Origin: an uncultured Flavobacteriales bacterium
GTDB taxonomy: Bacteria; Bacteroidota; Bacteroidia; Flavobacteriales; UBA1820
DNA length: 20,223 bases
Reading direction: 5' to 3'
NCBI GenBank assembly: GCA_938023515.1
Contig: CALJDR010000092.1
Location: forward strand, 1 to 20,223
Part shown: positions 15,672 through 20,223 of the stretch, piece by piece
Layout of the letters: every line of letters begins with the position of its first letter
Numbering within the stretch: the first letter of the stretch is position 1
Notes under the pieces: model-generated
The model's database searches: none
What the model was told of the DNA's origin: nothing
Seen by the model: the letters and a program-made list of their open reading frames with translations, nothing else
Program-made: the position numbers and the translations under genes

Positions 15672-17351
15672 ATGGCAGACAAAACAGCACATTCAGCCCA
15701 CCACATAGGTCAAATCCTGGTAAAGATACTCGAAGCCAAAGGCATAAAGAACGCCGTTATATCTTCCGGTTCGCGCAATGCCCCGCTTACTTTGGAACTA
15801 TCCCACAGCAGCATGGAATGCTATTCCCTGATAGACGAGCGGAGTGCCGCCTTTTTTGCAATGGGGATGGCCCGCCAGAAGAATTCACCGGTCGCACTTG
15901 TCTGCACCTCGGGCTCAGCCGTACTGAATTATTATCCCGCCGTAGCCGAGGCGTACTATTCCCGCATCCCTTTGATCGTCCTGTCCGCCGACCGGCCCAC
16001 CGAATGGACAGACCAGGCAATAGGACAGACTATCCGGCAAGACTACGTCCTTGCTTCGCATACAGTCTACAGCACCACACTGCGGGAAGGCCCGGATCCG
16101 CAGACCATATGGTTCAACATCCGGGAGATCAACCTGGCCGTGAATACAGCCCTCGAACAAATGGCCCCCGTGCATATCAACATCCCGTTTTCCGAGCCTC
16201 TCTATGAAACTACTGAAGAGGAAATACCCTTGCCGAAGATCATCGAATCCATACCGATAGAGTCCTCCCTTTCCGAAGAAAGCCGGAATGCAATTGTCCG
16301 GATATGGGAAACCGGGCGAAAAAAAATGATCCTTATCGGTTGTCATCGGCCGGATACAGAATTGCAGTATATTTTGGAAAGAATCGCCCGGGACAGTGAT
16401 ACCGCCATACTCTGCGAGACCACTTCGAATATGCTGTCAGCCGATTTCGTCACCCATATCGACCAGGCTATTATCCCCCTTTCCGCCGAACAGGCAAAAG
16501 ATTTCCATCCGGACGTACTGGTGACCTGCGGCGGTATGGTCGTCTCAAAAAAGATCAAATCTTTTTTGCAGCAGGCAGCCCCCAAAGCGCATATCCATGT
16601 AAGCCTGCATACGTTTCCCGACACATATATGTCCCTGACCCATTGCGCAAAGACAGACGATATTTCTTTTTTCAAAATGCTCTCAGAAATAGAATGCAGT
16701 TCAAATGGATACCATAATACCTGGGATACCTTGAAAAAAAACCGTATACCCGCCCACAAGTCTTATTGTGAAGCCGCGCCATACAGCGATTTCAAGACTT
16801 GGGAGTCAATTTTACAACACCTTCCAAAAAATACTCATTTGGAGATCGCAAACAGTGCGGCAATACGTTACAGCCAGTTATTTCCCCTGCCCACAAGCGT
16901 TACGGTAAGCTGCAACCGGGGGACGAGCGGTATCGACGGTTCCTCCAGCACGGCAGCCGGGGCTGCCGTAGCCCTGTTCCCGAAACAAGTAACCCTGGTA
17001 ACGGGCGACCTGAGCTTCTTTTACGATAACAACGCTTTCTGGAACGCTTATCTGCCCGCCTCGATGCGGGTCATCGTACTAAACAACGGCGGGGGCGGCA
17101 TATTCCGCATCCTGGACGGCGCTCGCACCAGCGATATATGCCCCAAATACCTGGAGGCATGCCACGATTTGAGCGCAGAAAGCATCGCCGAGCTTCATCG
17201 ACTCGAATACACGGCCGCACACGACCTTGAAGAATTACGACAGCAACTTTCCGAATTTTGGAATGATTCGCCCCGTCCGAAGCTCCTGGAAGTTTTCACT
17301 CAGGGAATAGACAACGGGCAAATACTACGGGATTATTTTTCCTCGTTATAA
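15672..17351 (+). CDS. menD: 2-succinyl-5-enolpyruvyl-6-hydroxy-3-cyclohexene-1-carboxylate synthase (SEPHCHC synthase)
   Basis: A 559-aa thiamine-diphosphate enzyme that condenses 2-oxoglutarate with isochorismate in menaquinone synthesis. The N-terminal PYR domain has ISSGSRNAPLT (30-40) and the ThDP-activating Glu in LIDERSAAF (E56). A central domain follows. The C-terminal PP domain carries CNRGTSGIDGSSSTAAG and the ThDP/Mg motif from GDLSFFYDN (445-453) to NN (471-472) in VLNNGGGGIFRI. Length matches the family (about 550-560 aa). It is a single-gene unit: the receptor gene is divergent upstream, and the gene at 17429 is convergent 77 nt downstream. The usual men gene neighbours (menF, menB, menE) are not adjacent. 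Confidence 0.97.
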   Translation: MADKTAHSAHHIGQILVKILEAKGIKNAVISSGSRNAPLTLELSHSSMECYSLIDERSAAFFAMGMARQKNSPVALVCTSGSAVLNYYPAVAEAYYSRIPLIVLSADRPTEWTDQAIGQTIRQDYVLASHTVYSTTLREGPDPQTIWFNIREINLAVNTALEQMAPVHINIPFSEPLYETTEEEIPLPKIIESIPIESSLSEESRNAIVRIWETGRKKMILIGCHRPDTELQYILERIARDSDTAILCETTSNMLSADFVTHIDQAIIPLSAEQAKDFHPDVLVTCGGMVVSKKIKSFLQQAAPKAHIHVSLHTFPDTYMSLTHCAKTDDISFFKMLSEIECSSNGYHNTWDTLKKNRIPAHKSYCEAAPYSDFKTWESILQHLPKNTHLEIANSAAIRYSQLFPLPTSVTVSCNRGTSGIDGSSSTAAGAAVALFPKQVTLVTGDLSFFYDNNAFWNAYLPASMRVIVLNNGGGGIFRILDGARTSDICPKYLEACHDLSAESIAELHRLEYTAAHDLEELRQQLSEFWNDSPRPKLLEVFTQGIDNGQILRDYFSSL

Positions 17352-17428
17352 GAAGTTTTTTTGCAAGATTAAAAATATACTAAATGCTTAAAAACAACAA
17401 TATAATCCATTTTATTTAAACCAAAGCA

Positions 17429-18577
17429 TCATATACTTAAAATGATAGGAAGTGCGATTTCATCTCCCACCTGCGGACACCGGGAGACGCATCCGGACAG
17501 GCATTTACCCGCAGCATTTATTTCTTCTATTCCATAGTAATACCGCAGGTCACCTATCATTTCTATATAGGCCTTCCTTTCCATTTTAGAGCGATCCTCC
17601 GAGGGTTTTTCGACCAGCATGATCCCTATATCCGTTTTCGTCCGAAAATCACCCAGCGAAACAGTCACATCCCTTACTATTACATCCATCATCTTCATAT
17701 CATTGGGTGGTATGGCGGAATAATCTTCCCATCCGGCATCCGGATATTCGGAATCCATCAAAAACTCCAGGGCACATAGTATCCCAACGAAATTGCAAAA
17801 CCGGGCTACCTGCCGCTCCGGGTCTCCCGGATAGGTTCCACTCTCTATCAGCATCGTGACATAGCCCTTTTTCTGGAAATTATCCCCGGTAGCAGTGGGG
17901 TAGAACTCGTCTGAATAGCGTCCGACGTGCCCAGGAATGATCTGTTGGACATGGCGGTTCATCGCATGGATAATAGCCATCGCCTGCCGGCGGCCGGGCG
18001 TCACCTGCCGGGAAACATCTTCCGCCGGTGCCAGGAACGACATGGTCGCTGTTTTCCCCGTGCCCGAGACATTGTATATATTCCGCTGGTCATGTAGGTT
18101 GAAGCAATAATGTGGTGCAAAATCGGCCGCTACGGAAAAAAGAAGACGGCTTTCCGGGGCGCTCAGGGATAGCGCATCGCGGTTGAGATCGATATCCAGC
18201 GCATTGGTACGGCGGTATAGTACCGCTCCGTCCGGATTGAGCATTGGGATTATCTTCAGATGGAATTTCTTTAATATCCTTTCAGCAAAGTCCATGAACT
18301 CTGCGGGTGGATTTCCCAGAAAGTTCAAAAGATCAAACACAGCTCCGGCTGCCGTAGGCTCGTTCCCATGCATTTGGGTCCACAAAAATACCTTTTTTGC
18401 ACCTTCACCGGCATCCAGTGAATAGACCGGCCTTCCTTGCACCGATTTCCCCAAAATTTGTTTGCTGGCCCACGATGCCTCACAGAGCTTAGAAACCTGC
18501 CCAGGGGTAGTTAAACGATTGATAATGGAGGGTTCTTTTATCGTTTTGTAAGCGCTTGTTAACTTTTCTATATCCAT
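17429..18577 (-). CDS. M14 family zinc carboxypeptidase
   Basis: A 382-aa metallopeptidase without a signal peptide, so probably cytoplasmic. Zinc ligands are visible: HGNE (His70, Glu73) in QMHGNEPTAAG, and His162 in FNLHDQRN. The substrate-binding pair Asn132-Arg133 lies in DIDLNRD, and the catalytic Glu245 in LIESGTYPG. This is the full M14 active-site set. The roughly 125 residues after the catalytic domain are not recognised and end in a small strand-rich region (GCVSRCPQVGDEIALPI). The substrate may be peptides or a cell-wall peptide, and I cannot decide. The start is the ATG at 18577, with a candidate promoter 54-61 nt upstream. It is a single gene, convergent with menD. Confidence 0.93.
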   Translation of the reverse strand: MDIEKLTSAYKTIKEPSIINRLTTPGQVSKLCEASWASKQILGKSVQGRPVYSLDAGEGAKKVFLWTQMHGNEPTAAGAVFDLLNFLGNPPAEFMDFAERILKKFHLKIIPMLNPDGAVLYRRTNALDIDLNRDALSLSAPESRLLFSVAADFAPHYCFNLHDQRNIYNVSGTGKTATMSFLAPAEDVSRQVTPGRRQAMAIIHAMNRHVQQIIPGHVGRYSDEFYPTATGDNFQKKGYVTMLIESGTYPGDPERQVARFCNFVGILCALEFLMDSEYPDAGWEDYSAIPPNDMKMMDVIVRDVTVSLGDFRTKTDIGIMLVEKPSEDRSKMERKAYIEMIGDLRYYYGIEEINAAGKCLSGCVSRCPQVGDEIALPIILSI

Positions 18578-18630
18578 ATCCGTGAGTGTGGCAGATTTTA
18601 CTCTTTCTTTTTCGGGTTTCTGCCGAAAAG

Positions 18631-18638
18631 CAAATATA
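18631..18638 (-). promoter_or_regulatory. Candidate -7 box for M14 peptidase gene
   Basis: On the - strand, TATATTTG matches TAnnTTTG exactly. The nearest -33-like element (ATTG, 18658-18655) is only 16 nt away. The predicted transcript would begin within or next to the 7-bp hairpin at 18609-18629. Confidence 0.55.
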
Positions 18639-18688
18639 AGCGATTATTATTTTACAATTGTTTCTTTGCAATCCACGAATTTTATGAG

Positions 18689-18727
18689 GTTACAAAAGTA
18701 AACATCTAAAATATTTACCGATGTAAC
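18689..18727. promoter_or_regulatory. Nested dyad made of two TTAC-N4-GTAA elements
   Basis: GTTACA-N3-GTAAA (18689-18702) and TTTAC-N3-TGTAAC (18714-18727) are exact reverse complements around an 11-nt centre (18703-18713). Each half is itself a TTAC-N4-GTAA dyad (18690-18701 and 18715-18726), with centres 25 bp apart. This looks like paired operator half-sites or a large imperfect hairpin. Binding by the neighbouring XRE regulator is inferred only. Confidence 0.5.
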
Positions 18728-18856
18728 TTTATTTTTTCGCTAAAAATTTACTTCGGTCAAGTTATTATTTTACAAAAACACACCTGTCAGGATTTTTGTC
18801 GCTCGATCTGAAAATTTTACATAACTATCTATTTTCCATATAAAAACAGTGTATTA

Positions 18857-18870
18857 TTTAAAGCTTTAAA
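18857..18870. repeat. 14-bp perfect palindrome
   Basis: TTTAAAGCTTTAAA is self-complementary. Flanking GTATT and ATAC extend the symmetry with one bulged base. In AT-rich DNA it may be chance or a protein-binding site. Confidence 0.4.
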
Positions 18871-18940
18871 ATACTAAATATTCTCGGTTGTGTACGGATG
18901 TTTTTAGGAATTTACATTTATACTGTTTACTAAAAACAAT

Positions 18941-18952
18941 TGTAATGTTACA
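18941..18952. promoter_or_regulatory. Dyad TGTAA-TG-TTACA upstream of XRE promoter
   Basis: A perfect 5-bp inverted repeat with a 2-nt spacer, ending 7 bp before the -33 box of the XRE gene. It uses the same TTAC/GTAA words as the dyad at 18689-18727, in opposite orientation. The position suits a regulator site. Confidence 0.45.
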
Positions 18953-18959
18953 AGTGTGT

Positions 18960-18990
18960 TTTGTTTTCTCATTTTTGAGAATTACATTTG
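18960..18990 (+). promoter_or_regulatory. Bacteroidota-type promoter for XRE regulator gene
   Basis: TTTG (18960-18963), a 19-nt spacer and TACATTTG (18983-18990) match both boxes exactly. The start point would be near 18997, 30 nt before the ATG. The -7 box overlaps TTAC-ATTT-GTAG (18982-18993), one base away from the TTAC-N4-GTAA pattern seen upstream. Confidence 0.85.
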
Positions 18991-19026
18991 TAGCAGCACT
19001 CTAACACTTGTATATACCTGCCAAAT

Positions 19027-19587
19027 ATGGAAAATCCAACCATCAACGATCGGATTGTCGAACTGATCAAATTTCTGGAGCTCTCTCCTACCGCTTTTGC
19101 TGATGAGATCGGAATACAGCGCTCGGGGTTATCCCATATTATGAAAGGACGGAACAAGCCTTCGCTCGATGTCGTGCAGAAGATCGTTACCCGTTTCCCG
19201 GATATCAACCTGGCATGGCTGGTAAACGGTATCGGAAACATATCCTCCTCTACTCCCAGTGTAATAAACCTGCAGCGGAAACAGGCCCAAACGGCACCTA
19301 AAGAGCCTGAAAATCCCTTTAAGAATACCCTATTCGACGCTGTACCCCAGGAAGCAAAGGGAAAAGAAGAGGCACAACCTGTTAAAAATAACGGCTTTAC
19401 CCATGAAGATTTTGTGGTGAAGGAAAATCCGGCGCCCCGGGTAGCAGAAAAAGCACCGGTAACGACCTCTCAACAGTCTTTTTCAACCCAGCAACCCAAT
19501 ATACCGCCGGTATCTCCCGGGAAGAATATCGATAAGATCCTGATCTTTTATACGGACAATACGTTCGAAGAATTCTCCCGGCCATAA
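19027..19587 (+). CDS. XRE-family helix-turn-helix transcriptional regulator
   Basis: A 186-aa protein with an N-terminal HTH_3/XRE DNA-binding domain (about 7-70): NDRIVELIKFLELSPTAFADEIG, the recognition region IQRSGLSHIMKGRNKPS, and INLAWLVNGIG. A roughly 90-residue linker rich in Pro, Gln, Glu and Lys and probably disordered follows. It ends in a short hydrophobic tail, KILIFYTDNTFEEFSRP (about 170-186), predicted as strand and helix. The N-terminus resembles phage-repressor-like regulators, but there is no protease or phage context. Autoregulation is plausible from the dyads around its promoter. It converges on typA, whose terminator overlaps its stop codon. Confidence 0.88.
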   Translation: MENPTINDRIVELIKFLELSPTAFADEIGIQRSGLSHIMKGRNKPSLDVVQKIVTRFPDINLAWLVNGIGNISSSTPSVINLQRKQAQTAPKEPENPFKNTLFDAVPQEAKGKEEAQPVKNNGFTHEDFVVKENPAPRVAEKAPVTTSQQSFSTQQPNIPPVSPGKNIDKILIFYTDNTFEEFSRP

Positions 19588-19623
19588 AAAATCCGCACAT
19601 CCGTTTATTCGCGGAGTGCGGAT
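19586..19623 (-). terminator. Terminator of typA
   Basis: GTGCGGAT (19616-19623) pairs with ATCCGCAC (19591-19598), extended by CGGA/TCCG after a one-base bulge. Read on the - strand the stem is followed by a T6 run (19591-19586), while the + strand has no T-run. It therefore belongs to the leftward typA gene and overlaps the XRE stop codon. Confidence 0.8.
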
Positions 19624-19665
19624 CGGTAAATTCCGTATGAATGTTAACGGTGCAGGGCCGTAAAA

Positions 19666-20175
19666 TTATTGATTCTCTATAGAGCGCTCCGATTTGCGGC
19701 GTTCCGCCTCGGAAAGAATGATCTTGCGCAGGCGCAGGAAGTGCGGAGTGACTTCGACGTATTCGTCTTTCTGGATATATTCCAATGCTTCTTCCAAAGA
19801 AAACTTCACAGCCGGGGCTATCTTAGCCTTTTCATCCGCTCCGGAAGAGCGCATGTTGGACATTTTCTTTTCCTTGGTCACATTGACTACGATATCTCCG
19901 CTTCGGGTGCTCTGCCCTACGATCTGCCCTTCGTAAACTTCTTCTCCGGGATCGACGAAGAACGTCCCGCGGTCCTGCAGTTTATCCAATGCGTAAGGAA
20001 TGGCCTTTCCCTGGTCCATGGAGATAAGGGAACCGTTCTGCCGGCTGGGTATAGGACCTTTGAAAGGCTCGAATGCCCGGAAACGATGCGACATGATCGC
20101 TTCGCCGGCCGTAGCTGTCAATATCTGGTTGCGCAGGCCGATGATACCCCGGGATGGGATATCGAACTTACAAAG
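19666..20175 (-). CDS. typA: Translational GTPase TypA/BipA, C-terminal part (truncated at contig end)
   Basis: The last 169 residues of a protein of about 600 aa. TypA/BipA is a ribosome-associated GTPase linked to 50S assembly and to growth under stress or at low temperature. Visible are the conserved SRGIIGLRNQILTATAGEAIMSHRF stretch, GSLISMDQGKAIPYALDKLQDRG, FVDPGEEVYEGQIVG, the NMRSSGADEK loop and the C-terminal ALEYIQKDEYVEVTPHFLRLRKIIL. This covers the end of domain V and the TypA-specific C-terminal domain. The GTPase domain lies off the window. Genomic sequence ends at 20175. The apparent N-terminal extension MYKRQ is the translated adapter and not protein. A terminator follows its stop codon by about 40 nt. 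Confidence 0.95.
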   Translation of the reverse strand, partial: LCKFDIPSRGIIGLRNQILTATAGEAIMSHRFRAFEPFKGPIPSRQNGSLISMDQGKAIPYALDKLQDRGTFFVDPGEEVYEGQIVGQSTRSGDIVVNVTKEKKMSNMRSSGADEKAKIAPAVKFSLEEALEYIQKDEYVEVTPHFLRLRKIILSEAERRKSERSIENQ

Positions 20176-20223
20176 CTGTCTCTTATACACATCTGACGCT
20201 GCCGACGATACTCCTTGTGTAGA
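20176..20223. other. Nextera/Tn5 sequencing adapter with i5 index (non-genomic)
   Basis: CTGTCTCTTATACACATCT (20176-20194) is the 19-bp Tn5 mosaic end. GACGCTGCCGACGA (20195-20208) is the complement of the Nextera Read 1 adapter. TACTCCTT (20209-20216) is the complement of an 8-nt i5 index, AAGGAGTA. GTGTAGA (20217-20223) starts the complement of the P5 primer region. The order and spacing are exact for a Nextera library end, so this segment is an untrimmed adapter and not biology. Confidence 0.98.

Larger units (their letters stand above)
18578..19026. other. 449-nt AT-rich divergent control region (M14 peptidase / XRE regulator)
   Basis: No credible open frame. Contents in order: a 7-bp hairpin TTTTCGG/CCGAAAA (18609-18629) in the leader of the M14 transcript; the M14 -7 box (18631-18638); a nested dyad (18689-18727); a direct repeat TTATTATTTTACAA (18644-18657 and 18762-18775); the palindrome TTTAAAGCTTTAAA (18857-18870); the dyad TGTAA-TG-TTACA (18941-18952); and a near-consensus promoter for the XRE gene. 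No known riboswitch or RNA gene is recognised. Confidence 0.7.

Noticed and set aside
15511..15690. N-terminal extension of the TonB receptor
   Set aside because: It overlaps the menD start, runs through the receptor's own -7 box and hides the signal peptide.
20176..20194. Tn5 mosaic end as evidence of a transposon
   Set aside because: It is followed by the Nextera adapter, an index and P5 sequence, so it comes from library preparation and not from a mobile element.
1..20223. CRISPR array, prophage, insertion sequence, defence or biosynthetic cluster
   Set aside because: No regular repeats, transposase, integrase, Cas, restriction or toxin-antitoxin genes were seen. The single XRE gene has no phage neighbours.

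Overview
This window looks like ordinary core chromosome from a member of the Bacteroidota, most likely order Bacteroidales. The evidence is several promoters of the TTTG-N19-21-TAnnTTTG type used by the primary sigma factor of that phylum, scarce Shine-Dalgarno sites, a DPP IV-type S9 peptidase, a carboxypeptidase-regulatory-domain protein, a TonB-dependent receptor, menaquinone genes and a fused BioD-like/DRTGG/PTA phosphotransacetylase. A Rikenellaceae/Alistipes-like source is possible, but the genus is a guess. Gene bodies have moderate GC and the spacers are AT-rich. I see no insertion sequence, prophage, CRISPR array or rRNA.

Layout. 1-145: contig edge with a 13-bp-arm hairpin. 146-2287 (+): secreted S9/DPP IV-like peptidase. 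2360-2433 (+): tRNA-Thr(TGT) with its own near-consensus promoter and terminator. 2616-3812 (+): MFS transporter, ending at a terminator shared with a leftward block of three small genes: a polytopic membrane protein (3896-4498), a MmcQ/YjbR protein (4639-5004) and a TM2-domain protein (5097-5459). 5558-8761 (+): folP, ubiE/menG and an FAD oxidoreductase that overlaps ubiE by 4 nt. 8928-9707 (-): periplasmic carboxypeptidase-regulatory-like protein. 10035-13366 (+): pta-ackA, ending at a 20-bp-arm bidirectional terminator that faces a TonB-dependent receptor (13432-15510, -). 15672-17351 (+): menD, divergent from the receptor. 17429-18577 (-): M14 zinc carboxypeptidase. 18578-19026: AT-rich control region rich in dyads. 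19027-19587 (+): XRE-type regulator. 19666-20175 (-): 3' part of typA/bipA. 20176-20223 is not genomic: it is a Nextera/Tn5 library adapter with an i5 index.

How the genes work together. pta and ackA make acetate and ATP from acetyl-CoA. menD and ubiE catalyse an early and the last step of menaquinone synthesis but sit in separate transcription units. folP belongs to folate synthesis. The S9 peptidase, M14 peptidase, MFS transporter and TonB receptor fit a peptide- and nutrient-scavenging gut-type bacterium.

I do not find a convincing undescribed system here. The best leads are the TTAC-N4-GTAA dyads upstream of the XRE gene, the GGTC/GACC repeats between the receptor and menD, and the link between ubiE and an uncharacterised flavoprotein. 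The clearest single observation is technical: the adapter at the right end.
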